In this document: in pieces, positions 14,858 through 23,344 of the stretch
Layout of the letters: the number at the start of each line of letters is the position of its first letter
Position numbering within the stretch: the first letter of the stretch is position 1
Origin: Candidatus Colimonas fimequi
GTDB lineage: Bacteria; Bacillota; Clostridia; Peptostreptococcales; Anaerovoracaceae
Length of the DNA: 25,972 nt
Assembly: GCA_018065295.1 (NCBI GenBank)
Contig: JAGHTQ010000180.1
Span: forward strand, 1 to 25,972
Direction: 5' to 3'
The notes under the pieces: model-generated
The model's database searches: none
The model's input: the letters and a program-made list of their open reading frames with translations, nothing else
Told to the model about the DNA's origin: nothing
Made by a program: the position numbers and the translations under genes

Positions 14858-15709
14858 TTACAGATTCTTAATTTTTTCTACTGCGTCTTCAAGAAGTACG
14901 CCTTCGTAGTGTTCAATCTTACCTTCATCGCAAAGTGCTGCAAGTGCAGGATCGATTGGCATTCTGCCCAGAACTTCAAGGCCCTGTGCTGCCGCAACTT
15001 CGTCCAGCTTGCTTTCGCCGAAGATCTTAATCTCCTTACCGCAGTCTGGGCAAGTCAGGTATGACATGTTCTCAACAAGACCCAGTACTGGAACATCCAG
15101 CATCTCTGCCATCTTAACAGCCTTAGTAACAATCATTGATACCAGATCCTGAGGTGATGTTACTACGATGATGCCGTCAACAGGCAGTGACTGGAATACA
15201 GTCAGAGCTACGTCACCAGTTCCTGGAGGCATGTCTACGAACAGGTAGTCAAGTTCGCCCCAAAGAACGTCAGTCCAGAACTGTTTAACAGCTCCACCGA
15301 TAACTGGACCTCTCCATACTACTGGATCAGTTTCGTCTTCCAGCAGATTGTTAACTGACATAGTCTCGATATCAGTTGATGTTCTGCATGGGAAAATACC
15401 CAGCTCGCTAGCTGCTGCCTTCTCAGTTACGCCAAATGCCTTAGGGATTGATGGACCAGTAATGTCAGCGTCCATGATACCAACCTTGTATCCAAGTCTC
15501 TTCATGTTAACTGCCATCAGTGATGTTACCATTGACTTACCAACGCCGCCCTTGCCACTAACAACGCCGATAACCTTCTTAATATCATTAAATGAGTTTG
15601 TTTCTGCCAGTAAGTTAGCAGGGTTGCTGCCGCATCCGCCTGCGCTACCACATGTTTCACAGTTGTGGCTACAAGTTTCTGGATTCTGTTCTCTATATTC
15701 TTCTGCCAT
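14858..15709 (-). CDS. mrp: Mrp/NBP35-family Fe-S cluster carrier ATPase
   Basis: 283-residue cytoplasmic P-loop ATPase of the ApbC/Mrp family, which carries and delivers [4Fe-4S] clusters to target enzymes. The N-terminus has a Cys-rich leader (C13, C17, C20, C26) like eukaryotic NBP35. The deviant Walker A SGKGGVGKS is at 51-59, Switch regions DADITGPS (80-87) and VDMPPGTGD (158-166) follow, and the bridging CPDC (C220, C223) for cluster binding at the dimer interface is near the C-terminus. AGAGGT is about 8 bases before the ATG. It is a single gene: its own promoter lies inside the preceding terminator and its own terminator follows. The many Fe-S proteins of this window (radical SAM, U32) are plausible clients. 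Confidence 0.94.
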   Translation of the reverse strand: MAEEYREQNPETCSHNCETCGSAGGCGSNPANLLAETNSFNDIKKVIGVVSGKGGVGKSMVTSLMAVNMKRLGYKVGIMDADITGPSIPKAFGVTEKAAASELGIFPCRTSTDIETMSVNNLLEDETDPVVWRGPVIGGAVKQFWTDVLWGELDYLFVDMPPGTGDVALTVFQSLPVDGIIVVTSPQDLVSMIVTKAVKMAEMLDVPVLGLVENMSYLTCPDCGKEIKIFGESKLDEVAAAQGLEVLGRMPIDPALAALCDEGKIEHYEGVLLEDAVEKIKNL

Positions 15710-15738
15710 TTTAAATTACCTCTTTCCTAAAAAATAAG

Positions 15739-15768
15739 ACTCCCTACATTATAACTATTGTAGGGAGT
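15739..15768 (-). terminator. Terminator of lrgAB
   Basis: On the minus strand a 10-bp perfect stem (ACTCCCTACA / TGTAGGGAGT) with a 10-base loop, followed by CTTATTTTTT. It lies 12 bases after the lrgB stop and contains the mrp -10 box in its loop. Confidence 0.82.
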
Positions 15769-15776
15769 TAATTCAA
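15748..15776 (-). promoter_or_regulatory. mrp promoter nested in the lrgAB terminator
   Basis: On the minus strand: -35 TTGAAT (15771-15776), exact 17-base spacer, -10 TATAAT (15748-15753). The spacer includes the 5' arm of the terminator stem, and the start of transcription falls in the 3' arm, so the mrp transcript cannot form the hairpin. Confidence 0.7.
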
Positions 15777-15780
15777 GATA

Positions 15781-16470
15781 CTACAGAATCTGTGCGAAGA
15801 AACTTGCTGCAATAACTGTAAGTATTCCTGATACTCCGATGGACAGTCCGCTCATGGCGCCTTCTGTCTCGCCCAGCTCCATAGCCTTGGCAGTGCCAAG
15901 AGCATGGGCTGATGAGCCGATAGCAATACCCTTTGCGATAGGTTCTGTAATGCGACCAACGCGAAGAATAAACGGTGCCATCACATTACCCATAACGCCG
16001 GTAATTATGATAATGGCAGCTGTCAGGTTGGAGTTACCGCCAAGCTCTTCTGACACGCCGATACCAATTGCCGTAGTGATGGACTTAGGCAGGAAGGTAA
16101 CGTATTCCATGTGGCTGAAGCCGAAGGCTGCCGCCATAGCCAGTACGCAAAGCATGCTAGAAAGCACTCCAACTAGGATGCCTGCGATAATCGCAGCCAT
16201 GTTATCCTTCAGAAGCTGAAGCTTCTCGTAGAGTGGCACCGCCAGGCAAACTGTTGCCGGTGTCAGCAGCCAGCTGAGAATCTTGGCGCTGGAATTATAT
16301 GTGTCGTAGTCGATACCGCCGACTACCAGAACGGCGATAGTGATGATAATCGATATGAGAAGAGGATTAAAAATACCCCACTTGAATTTCGCCTTCATTA
16401 AATATCCAATGCCATATGCCAGAAGGCTGAGCAAAATGCCCATGTAGGCTGAGTCACGGAGGAAGTCCAT
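15781..16470 (-). CDS. lrgB: LrgB-family membrane protein
   Basis: 229-residue protein with about seven membrane segments. Family motifs are FNPLLISI, LLTPATVCLAVPLYEK, the FLPKSITTAIGIGVSEELGG segment, and GSSAHALGTAKAMELGE near the C-terminus. Its start overlaps the lrgA stop by one base (TAATG), with GGAGG upstream. LrgAB and CidAB proteins are linked to control of murein hydrolase activity and cell lysis in staphylococci; in other bacteria and plants relatives move pyruvate or glycolate. No LytSR-type two-component system is seen nearby, so either role is possible. Confidence 0.93.
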   Translation of the reverse strand: MDFLRDSAYMGILLSLLAYGIGYLMKAKFKWGIFNPLLISIIITIAVLVVGGIDYDTYNSSAKILSWLLTPATVCLAVPLYEKLQLLKDNMAAIIAGILVGVLSSMLCVLAMAAAFGFSHMEYVTFLPKSITTAIGIGVSEELGGNSNLTAAIIIITGVMGNVMAPFILRVGRITEPIAKGIAIGSSAHALGTAKAMELGETEGAMSGLSIGVSGILTVIAASFFAQIL

Positions 16471-16820
16471 TACTTACCTCCTTTCTTAATAACCAGCTGT
16501 GTAGCCCATCCAGACAGGAGCATTACAATTACCAGTGAAACAATGGTAACTACAGCATACTGGATGAGACGTGGCTGTATCATATCCCAGGAGTTAATGA
16601 GCCCTGCTGCTGCAGGAATAAACATTATCGGCATGATAAGAATAAGGTACATGGCCGTTTCGCGAACGGTCTCTACCTTAAGAATCCCACTGCAAAGAAG
16701 AGCCAGCATAATAACCATACCGTATACGCTTGCCGGAATAGGCAGCGGTATAAGGTAGTTAAGCACCTCCCCGACGAAAGATATTAATATGATAATTGTG
16801 AATTGCTTAATATACTTCAT
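16470..16820 (-). CDS. lrgA: LrgA/CidA-family holin-like membrane protein
   Basis: 116-residue protein with four membrane segments and the family pattern IPLPIPASVYGMVIMLALLCSGILKVE (read as two adjacent pieces in residues 25-51). AAAGGA lies about 8 bases before the ATG. It is the first gene of the lrgAB pair and diverges from the MATE gene. It works with LrgB in the membrane, either in regulating lysis or in transport of small organic acids such as pyruvate. Confidence 0.92.
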   Translation of the reverse strand: MKYIKQFTIIILISFVGEVLNYLIPLPIPASVYGMVIMLALLCSGILKVETVRETAMYLILIMPIMFIPAAAGLINSWDMIQPRLIQYAVVTIVSLVIVMLLSGWATQLVIKKGGK

Positions 16821-16845
16821 TGTTGTTTCCTTTGCACCAATACCA

Positions 16846-16875
16846 TAGACAATTATAAACCTTTCGTGGCATAAT
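16846..16875 (+). promoter_or_regulatory. Promoter of the MATE gene
   Basis: -35 TAGACA (16846-16851), 18-base spacer, extended -10 TGG-CATAAT (16870-16875). It faces a minus-strand TATAAT (16852-16857) that is probably the lrgA -10, so the two divergent promoters overlap and may compete. The lrgA -35 is not recognisable. Confidence 0.6.
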
Positions 16876-16910
16876 ACGTAGGTAAATTTAGCAATTTAAA
16901 GGATTTGAAA

Positions 16911-18227
16911 ATGACAGATATGACAGTTGGCTCCCCAATGAAGGTCATAGTGAAATTCACTATACCAATTCTCCTGGGGAATATCTTACAACTTACATAT
17001 AACATCGCTGACACCCGAATTGTGGGATCGTTTCTAGGCGACCACGCACTGGCGGCAGTAGGAGCCATGGCAACACTGTTTTCTGTTGTCATCTATTTCC
17101 TCATGGGCCTTGCCAATGGTTTCGCTATAGCGACTGCAAGACATTTCGGCGCACACGATATGAACGGCGTTCACAAAACTTTTGTGGCGGCTATCGTTAT
17201 GGGCATTGGCGTTGCCCTAGTTATGACCACAATTCTCCAGCTGTTCATGGACCCAATTCTGGTGTTCCTTAACGTGCCGGATTCACTTCACGACGAATCT
17301 GAAGGATACATCAGAATCGTAGTCTGGGGACTGATCATTACCATGATCTACGATATTCTCCTGGCATCAGCCAGAGCCATCGGCGACAGCTTGACACCGC
17401 TGCTTACTCTTGTAGTATCGGTTCTTCTTAATATCGCCGGTGATATCATTCTCATCGTGGTATTCGGTTTCGGCGTTAAAGGCGTGGCACTTGCCACTCT
17501 GGGAGCACAGCTCATCACTATGACCATCTGCAGCGTGTATCTTCTTAGAAAGTATCCCTTCTTCAGAATAAAAGCGGCAGACTTTGGCAAGCTGGAACTT
17601 CCTATGATGAAGGGCATGATGACGAGTGGTCTCTCCATGGCATTCATGGGAACTCTCATCGCCATCGGCTCTCTGGTTCTTCAGACAGCCATTAACGGAC
17701 TTGGTCCTTCCTATATCGTTGCCCAAAGTGCTGCGAGACGAATCACAGAAGTATTCATGACTATCTTTAACGCCGTTGGTAATGCAATGGCGCCGTACTG
17801 CAGCCAGAACCTGGGTGCAGGCAAATGGGATAGAATACACAAAGGTATCCGCGCAGGTCTCATCATCACATGTTCATGGTGCGCTGTGGTACTTCTTCTT
17901 GTTGAGCCGCTGGCGCCGGTTATGGTACAGCTGGTAACAGGAAGTCATGACCAGGTAATGATTGATGCTGCGGCTCTGTATCTGCGAATAGATACGACCC
18001 TTTATATTCTGGTTGCAATTATTATTACGCTGAGATTCTCCATGCAGGGCGTGGGCGATAAAATCACGCCGCTATTTTCAAGCAGCATTGAGATGATTGG
18101 CAAAATCATACTGACTTATACACTGGTTCCAGTAATGGGCTACTTCGGGGTTATTCTCGTTGAGCCGATTACTTGGATATTCATGATTATTCCACTTGTA
18201 TGGAAGGTGCTACAATGGGAAAAGTAA
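16911..18227 (+). CDS. MATE-family efflux transporter (DinF/NorM superfamily)
   Basis: 438-residue membrane protein with 12 hydrophobic segments in two six-helix halves. The N-terminus has the MATE pattern MTVGSPMKVIVKFTIPILLG and the helix-1 to helix-2 sequence QLTYNIADTRIVGSFLG. The second half opens similarly (LPMMKGMMTSGLSMAFMG), ending with GYFGVILVEPITW. It exports cationic drugs or metabolites using a sodium or proton gradient. The ATG at 16911 has AAAGG eight bases upstream; a TTG six bases earlier is a less likely start. The 3' end overlaps the HAD gene by 13 bases. The substrate cannot be predicted. Confidence 0.93.
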   Translation: MTDMTVGSPMKVIVKFTIPILLGNILQLTYNIADTRIVGSFLGDHALAAVGAMATLFSVVIYFLMGLANGFAIATARHFGAHDMNGVHKTFVAAIVMGIGVALVMTTILQLFMDPILVFLNVPDSLHDESEGYIRIVVWGLIITMIYDILLASARAIGDSLTPLLTLVVSVLLNIAGDIILIVVFGFGVKGVALATLGAQLITMTICSVYLLRKYPFFRIKAADFGKLELPMMKGMMTSGLSMAFMGTLIAIGSLVLQTAINGLGPSYIVAQSAARRITEVFMTIFNAVGNAMAPYCSQNLGAGKWDRIHKGIRAGLIITCSWCAVVLLLVEPLAPVMVQLVTGSHDQVMIDAAALYLRIDTTLYILVAIIITLRFSMQGVGDKITPLFSSSIEMIGKIILTYTLVPVMGYFGVILVEPITWIFMIIPLVWKVLQWEK

Positions 18228-19000
18228 TATTTTATGACGTAGATGGAACTCTCTTCCGCAGAGACTGCGGTATTCCTGAGAGCACCATGCGCGCAATGAG
18301 AAAATGTGAAGAGAATGGTCATCGCGCAATCCTTTGCACGGGCCGTGCGGCATGTACACTTCCTCCTGAAGTAGATGAACTGCCACTTCACGGACGCATC
18401 TGTCAGTGCGGCACTTACGTGCTGGTTGAGGATCAGGTGATGACAAATGACGGCGTTGAAGGTGATGACTGCCAGAAGATCCTGGATATTCTCAGGGAGT
18501 ATGACTGTCCCTTCTTCGTTGAGAATTCGGATCATTTTTACCTGGATCCTGACTTCGCGCCAGGTATCTTCGAAGAAATCATTCCTATCATGGAGAAAAA
18601 CTATCCGGGCAAGTTCAGACATATCAATCAGCTTCCTGGCAAGCTGCAGAAGCTTACAGGATATCCCGCTGACAGAAGCAAAATACCCGCAATCAAAGAA
18701 GCGCTAGCTCCTTGGTTTGTGGTTATCGACCACGACGAATACGACTATATCGAAATCACTCACAAAGATTACACCAAAGGCTCAGGGGTTGCGCAGGTAC
18801 TTGAAGCTTTGGGCATAGATAAGGAAGATGCCATCGCCTTCGGCGACAGCGCTAACGACATTTCAATGCTTGACGCAGTGGGCATGGGAATCGTCATGGG
18901 CGATGCTCCGGATTATCTTAAGGAGAAATATACTGCCACCGATTCTATCTATGCCGATGGTATTGAGAAGGCACTAATTCATATTGGATTGATTGACTAA
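18215..19000 (+). CDS. HAD-superfamily hydrolase, Cof type
   Basis: 261-residue cytoplasmic phosphatase. HAD motif I is YDVDGTLF at residues 6-13 with the nucleophile and acid Asp pair, motif II ALCTGR-like (ILCTGR), and motif IV GDSANDISML near residue 210. The long insert between motifs II and III is the C2 cap of the Cof group, which acts on sugar phosphates or flavin phosphates. The start at 18215 has GGAAGGTG just upstream, inside the last codons of the MATE gene (13-base overlap), so it is translationally coupled. The promoter of the next gene lies in its last codons. The substrate is unknown. Confidence 0.92.
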   Translation: MGKVIFYDVDGTLFRRDCGIPESTMRAMRKCEENGHRAILCTGRAACTLPPEVDELPLHGRICQCGTYVLVEDQVMTNDGVEGDDCQKILDILREYDCPFFVENSDHFYLDPDFAPGIFEEIIPIMEKNYPGKFRHINQLPGKLQKLTGYPADRSKIPAIKEALAPWFVVIDHDEYDYIEITHKDYTKGSGVAQVLEALGIDKEDAIAFGDSANDISMLDAVGMGIVMGDAPDYLKEKYTATDSIYADGIEKALIHIGLID

Positions 19001-19012
19001 TGATGGTATAAT
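18984..19012 (+). promoter_or_regulatory. Promoter of the chorismate mutase gene
   Basis: -35 TTGGAT (18984-18989), exact 17-base spacer, extended -10 TGG-TATAAT (19007-19012). The -35 and most of the spacer lie within the last HAD codons. Confidence 0.75.
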
Positions 19013-19066
19013 TAATTCATTAAAGCACATTAATATATTTAGAGATACAGAGAAAGAAGGTATATC

Positions 19067-19633
19067 ATGGGTCTTGATAAAATCAGAAAAGATATCGATG
19101 CTCTCGATACTAAAATTGCAGAATTACTTATGCAGCGTCTCGACTATGCAGAACAGGTTGTTCAGACTAAGATCGACGACGGCGTTACAAATATTTATCT
19201 CGCTGAGAGAGAAGACGACATCATGGAGAATATCCTGAAGAACATTCCAGAAGAGAGGAAGGACACTTCACGTGCTCTCATGCGTAAGATCGTTGAGATC
19301 AGCAGAACTCATCAGTTCAACATTCTTAACCAGCAGGTTCCTGGCTTATTGGATGAATATCTTGAAGATGTTGAGATTCCAGAAGAACCAACAAGAATCA
19401 GATTCGAAGCTATCAGACCTAACATCGAAGGTCAGATGGGTGTTATCTGCACACTGATTGGTGATGCTCACTTCAACATTCAGGAAGTACAGCAGATGGA
19501 TAACTCAGTTGACAATGCTTCATCAAGACTTTGGTTCACAGTTGATGGCGATATCTATGATCCTAAGATGAAGACTCTGCTCATCCAGCTTGCACAGGAG
19601 AGCGAAGGCTTCTCAATTCTGAGCATTGACTAA
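19067..19633 (+). CDS. Chorismate mutase (AroQ type) with C-terminal ACT-like domain
   Basis: 188-residue protein. Residues 1-90 are an all-helical AroQ chorismate mutase with the active-site set known from the E. coli domain: R7, R24, K35, R49, E50 and Q83. It converts chorismate to prephenate for phenylalanine and tyrosine synthesis. Residues about 108-188 look like an ACT domain (IEGQMGVICTLIGDAHFNIQ...), as used for allosteric sensing of amino acids. No prephenate dehydratase or dehydrogenase domain lies between them. GAAGG is 6 bases before the ATG, a strong promoter lies 55 bases upstream, and a terminator follows, so it is a single-gene unit away from other aromatic genes. The ACT call rests on pattern only. 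Confidence 0.82.
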   Translation: MGLDKIRKDIDALDTKIAELLMQRLDYAEQVVQTKIDDGVTNIYLAEREDDIMENILKNIPEERKDTSRALMRKIVEISRTHQFNILNQQVPGLLDEYLEDVEIPEEPTRIRFEAIRPNIEGQMGVICTLIGDAHFNIQEVQQMDNSVDNASSRLWFTVDGDIYDPKMKTLLIQLAQESEGFSILSID

Positions 19634-19646
19634 GATTGAATATTAC

Positions 19647-19676
19647 AAGAGCCGGTATTAACCGGCTCTTTTTTAG
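19647..19676. terminator. Terminator between chorismate mutase and aspartase-like genes
   Basis: Perfect 10-bp stem AAGAGCCGGT / ACCGGCTCTT with a 4-base loop and TTTTTT on the plus strand. It lies between convergent genes; the minus-strand T-run is weak. Confidence 0.88.
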
Positions 19677-19683
19677 TCTTTTA

Positions 19684-21051
19684 TTAATATAATTTCTTCA
19701 CATCAAGAAGCTCATCCGCTTCATCCTTAGTCAAAATCCCCAGGGCTACAGCCGCTTCCTTAACGCTCATATTATCGTCGATGGCCTTGTGTGCCACTTG
19801 GCTTCCAACTTCGTATCCCAACTTGGCAGAAACAATTGCAGCAAGTGCAATTGAATTCTCAGCCTGTCTCAGGCACTCATCTTCATTAGCCTTTATTCCT
19901 GCAACGCAGTCTCTGAAAAGTCCTACTGAAGTCTTAAGCATGCGGTAGTTCTCGAGGAATGACTTAATCATTACAGCTTCCCAGACGTTAAGTTCAAGTT
20001 CGCCTTGCTCTGCTGCCATTGAAACAGCCACGTCGTTTCCAGCTACAATGAAATAAATCTGAATCATCAGTTCAGGTACTGTCGGATTAATCTTACCCGG
20101 CATAATAGATGAACCTGGGAGCACCGATGGAATTGTAATCTCACCGATACCGCCTCTTGGACCTGATGACATGAATCTAAGGTCTCTGCTTATCTTAGAA
20201 TATGCAGCTGCCAGTGACTTGAAAGCAGCTGAGAATCTCAAATAGTGGTCCGCATTCTGAAGGCCGTCAAAAAGATCATCACACTGGCTAACCTTAAGGC
20301 CAGTAATCTGACTAAGTTCTTCGAAGACAATCTCCTCATAACCTGCATGAGTTCCGCTGCCAGTTCCGATTGCTGTAGCACCAAGTGGTAACTGAAGGCA
20401 TTCAGCTGCAGCTTCTCTGCACACCTGGGCCTGGCGGCTAACATTAGCTGCCCATCCGCCAATCTGCTGACCAAGGCTCATTGGAACTGCGTCCTGAAGG
20501 CAAGTTCTGCCCAGCTTAACTACATCTGCCAGTTCCTGGCTCTTCTCAGCAATTACCTTGGCAGTCTCGTCTGCTTCATCCGCCAGATCATTAAGCATCC
20601 TATTCACCATAATGAGCATGGCTGCTGGGAGCACGTCATTAGTTGACTGTCCCATGTTAACGTGAGTGTTAGGATGAACCTTCTCACCGAGAATTGCTGT
20701 GGCTCTGTTGGCAATGACTTCGTTGACGTTCATGTGGATACTGATGCCACCGCCACCTGTGAGAATATCAACGGGAAACATGTCGTCATGTTCGCCGCGA
20801 AGGATTTCAAGGCCAGCGTCCTCGATGGCCTTTGCCATCTTCTCACTAAGGGCACCTAACTGGCAGTTAGTTCTGGCCTCTGCAATTTTAATCTGTGCGA
20901 TAGCCTTAATCAGCTCCATTCCGTGGGAGCTGAAGGTGTTTCCAGTTGCCTGGGATGCGCCCACTCCTCTAATTGTCTGTATTCCGTACCAAGTTTCCTG
21001 AGGGATTTTAATCTCGCCCAGGAAGTCCTTCTCTACTCTATAATCGCTCAT
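19684..21051 (-). CDS. Aspartase/fumarase-superfamily lyase, probable aspartate ammonia-lyase
   Basis: 455-residue lyase of the family that eliminates ammonia or another group from aspartate-like substrates to give fumarate. The flexible catalytic SS-loop GSSIMPGKIN (313-322) holds the general-base serine (S315), K320 and N322, and QSTND (135-139) is intact. Two usual substrate contacts differ: the GAGTS motif reads GGGIS (100-104; Ile at the Thr position), and the GRTH/GRTQ position is GRTC (C184). The ATG lies only 4 bases after the U32 stop, with no close ribosome site (AAGGAA is 13 bases away), so translation is probably coupled. It is the last gene of the moxR-VWA-U32-lyase run. Aspartase is the best guess; fumarase or another amino acid lyase is possible. 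Confidence 0.82.
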   Translation of the reverse strand: MSDYRVEKDFLGEIKIPQETWYGIQTIRGVGASQATGNTFSSHGMELIKAIAQIKIAEARTNCQLGALSEKMAKAIEDAGLEILRGEHDDMFPVDILTGGGGISIHMNVNEVIANRATAILGEKVHPNTHVNMGQSTNDVLPAAMLIMVNRMLNDLADEADETAKVIAEKSQELADVVKLGRTCLQDAVPMSLGQQIGGWAANVSRQAQVCREAAAECLQLPLGATAIGTGSGTHAGYEEIVFEELSQITGLKVSQCDDLFDGLQNADHYLRFSAAFKSLAAAYSKISRDLRFMSSGPRGGIGEITIPSVLPGSSIMPGKINPTVPELMIQIYFIVAGNDVAVSMAAEQGELELNVWEAVMIKSFLENYRMLKTSVGLFRDCVAGIKANEDECLRQAENSIALAAIVSAKLGYEVGSQVAHKAIDDNMSVKEAAVALGILTKDEADELLDVKKLY

Positions 21052-21055
21052 CTTA

Positions 21056-23305
21056 CTACATTATTTCCTTGTTAAAATGTCCGCGTGTATCTGTGTTCTG
21101 GTTAAACACTGGCTTATCGTAACGACCCGACAGTTTGCCCTGTGCCATCTTAATTACGCGCGCCGCTTCAGCTCCGCTCTCAATGGAGAAGTTAAGTCTG
21201 AATGCTTCAACACCTTCGATTGTTGGCATCTCATCCAGCAGATTGAGAATCTTACCGTTTAAAATTACTGTTGTGCAGTCGTCGTTAGTCTGAACCGGGA
21301 ATGTGCCGTGTTCGTCCTTAAGTTCGAACTGACACTTGCGGCACTGACCGCAAAGATCCATCTTCTTAAGCGGACAATACTTGGTGAAAAGCAGTGGCGC
21401 TCTGCCGTAAACTATCATTTCAAGGCAAGGATCTCCGCCGTTTACCCTGCGGTATTCGGCCAGCATATCGTCAAGCTGTTTCTTATTTATCTCATATGAA
21501 ACGGTAATTCTCTTAGCGCCCAGCTTGTGAAGCTCATAGCAGCTAGTTGAATTTACTACGTTCAGTGAGTAGTCAGTAACGAACTCATTAGTGTCCTTGT
21601 AGTAATTGATGCCGCCGTATCCGCCAATAAGAAGCTGACCCTCCTTAGGCTCATACTTAATCTGGTTTCTTCTTACCACGTTCTCGTCTTCTACGTATAT
21701 TTCCTGGATGCCGGCTGCAACGCATGCGTCGTACTGGTCCTGAGTTCTAACGTATGCTGTCAGATACGGTGCCTTATTCGCAAAGGTAATTGGTGCCTGA
21801 GCCTCAGGAGTCTTAACTCTGCGAGGCTGACTGTTAAGCTTCATCTGATATAGATGCGTTGCGATCTCTCTACGAGCAGCGTTCATCATCTTCGCTGGAA
21901 TAAAGGCGTTACATTCTTCAAACTCCACGTCGCCCAGTTCAAAAACAGTGTCGTTTAGACGCGCGAACTGCTTAATCACCTGATCGCGATTTGTTGGATT
22001 ATTTCTCGCTTCGCTGAGAACCTCATCACCTTCGTAAACGTAGTTCATACCGAATCCCGTAGCATCAACGATAAGATTTGACTCTGGATATGCGTACACG
22101 CGAATGTCCAGTGGAAATCTCTTGAACTCGTCTTCCGGTTCTCTCTCGATAAGCTTGTAGTAGTGGTAGTCCTTAGTCTTGTAGACAACGTCACCCTTAG
22201 AGAGCTGTTCCTTAATCTTGATGAAGCAACGATCATCGGAGCTATTAATCAGGTCGCCCTTGTGGTCGTAAAGTTTAACAACAGAAAGGTTAACGTCCTC
22301 GCCGCCGTGGTCAATTCTGATAACGTCGTTCTGGTTGAGAACGTCATCCAGAATAATCTCGTACATGCCACGGACATTACGGCCAATGTGGCCAATTTCA
22401 TAACCGTAGTTATTTGGTCTATCGATATTGGCGATGTCCCTAGGGTCTTCGCCAAACATATATCCTTCAGTAAATGTTCTGTTAAAAGTCTTCTTCAGGT
22501 TGTCCTTATCTTCGGCAGTTGCCGTGCCATCAAGTGCCTGACGGTACTTAGCTACAACGTTAGAAACGTATGCCGCCTCCTTCATTCTGCCTTCAATCTT
22601 AAGTGAATCCACGCTGCGAAGCTCGTCAATACGCTCCACTGTATTCAGGTCCTTAGTTGACAGGATGTAACTTGTGCCAAGGGACCTTCCAGTTGTTGTA
22701 TTGATCAGTTCATATGGCTTACGACATGAACCAACGCATCTGCCACGGTTACCGCTGCGGTAGCCGATGAGTCCACTCATGAGGCAGTTGCCTGAATATG
22801 ACATGCAAAGAGCTCCGTGTACGAAAACTTCAATGGGAATCTTAGCAACCTTCTTGATATTCTTCACATCGTCTATTGACGTTTCACGAGCAAGTACTAC
22901 TCTGTCAGCTCCCATATCCTTGAGGAGCATTGTGCCGTCAAGGTCATCGATACCCATCTGAGTTGAGCAGTGAACTTCCATATCTTCGAAGTTCTTCTCA
23001 ACGTAATCGAACACAGCTAAATCCTGAACGATGATGCCGTCAACACCGATTTCGTTCAGCTGACGAAGCTGGGCCTGCATCTCATCAATCTCATCTTCGA
23101 ATACGATTGTGTTCATAGTAACGTAAATCTTAACGTCACGAAGATGAGCGTATTCGATGCACTCCCGAAGGGATTCCAGATCGAAGTTGCATGAGTAGGC
23201 ACGTGCGCCGAACTTTTGCATACCTAAATATATGGCGTCACAGCCACCTGCGATGGCCGCCTTGAACGCGTCTATGTTTCCAGCTGGTGCTAGTAATTCT
23301 GTCAT
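21056..23305 (-). CDS. U32 peptidase-family protein with DUF3656-type extension (RlhA/TrhP-like RNA hydroxylase candidate)
   Basis: 749 residues. The TIM-barrel-like N-terminal part begins ELLAPAGN and carries the U32 signature EVFVHGALCMSYSGNCLMS (159-177). Four cysteines, C167, C174, C190 and C194, form the likely Fe-S site, and SLKIEGRMK (234-242) is typical. A long C-terminal part follows, with a second Cys set C644-x7-C652-x2-C655-x2-C658. Studied relatives (E. coli RlhA and TrhP) hydroxylate cytidine in 23S rRNA or uridine in tRNA using prephenate-dependent chemistry; peptidase activity is doubtful. GAAGGAG lies 6 bases before the ATG. It is 39 bases downstream of the VWA gene and 4 bases upstream of the lyase gene. 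RNA modification is inferred from family. Confidence 0.87.
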   Translation of the reverse strand: MTELLAPAGNIDAFKAAIAGGCDAIYLGMQKFGARAYSCNFDLESLRECIEYAHLRDVKIYVTMNTIVFEDEIDEMQAQLRQLNEIGVDGIIVQDLAVFDYVEKNFEDMEVHCSTQMGIDDLDGTMLLKDMGADRVVLARETSIDDVKNIKKVAKIPIEVFVHGALCMSYSGNCLMSGLIGYRSGNRGRCVGSCRKPYELINTTTGRSLGTSYILSTKDLNTVERIDELRSVDSLKIEGRMKEAAYVSNVVAKYRQALDGTATAEDKDNLKKTFNRTFTEGYMFGEDPRDIANIDRPNNYGYEIGHIGRNVRGMYEIILDDVLNQNDVIRIDHGGEDVNLSVVKLYDHKGDLINSSDDRCFIKIKEQLSKGDVVYKTKDYHYYKLIEREPEDEFKRFPLDIRVYAYPESNLIVDATGFGMNYVYEGDEVLSEARNNPTNRDQVIKQFARLNDTVFELGDVEFEECNAFIPAKMMNAARREIATHLYQMKLNSQPRRVKTPEAQAPITFANKAPYLTAYVRTQDQYDACVAAGIQEIYVEDENVVRRNQIKYEPKEGQLLIGGYGGINYYKDTNEFVTDYSLNVVNSTSCYELHKLGAKRITVSYEINKKQLDDMLAEYRRVNGGDPCLEMIVYGRAPLLFTKYCPLKKMDLCGQCRKCQFELKDEHGTFPVQTNDDCTTVILNGKILNLLDEMPTIEGVEAFRLNFSIESGAEAARVIKMAQGKLSGRYDKPVFNQNTDTRGHFNKEIM

Positions 23306-23344
23306 TATTTCTCCTTCTGCCCGGAGGCTCCGAGCATTGTGCTG

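Noticed and set aside
17367..17840. Open frame of 157 codons antisense to the MATE gene
   Set aside because: The sense strand encodes a full MATE transporter with conserved motifs; the antisense translation has no family features.
22163..22606. Open frame of 147 codons antisense to the U32 gene
   Set aside because: Valine/asparagine-rich shadow of a well supported coding frame, with no start signals.
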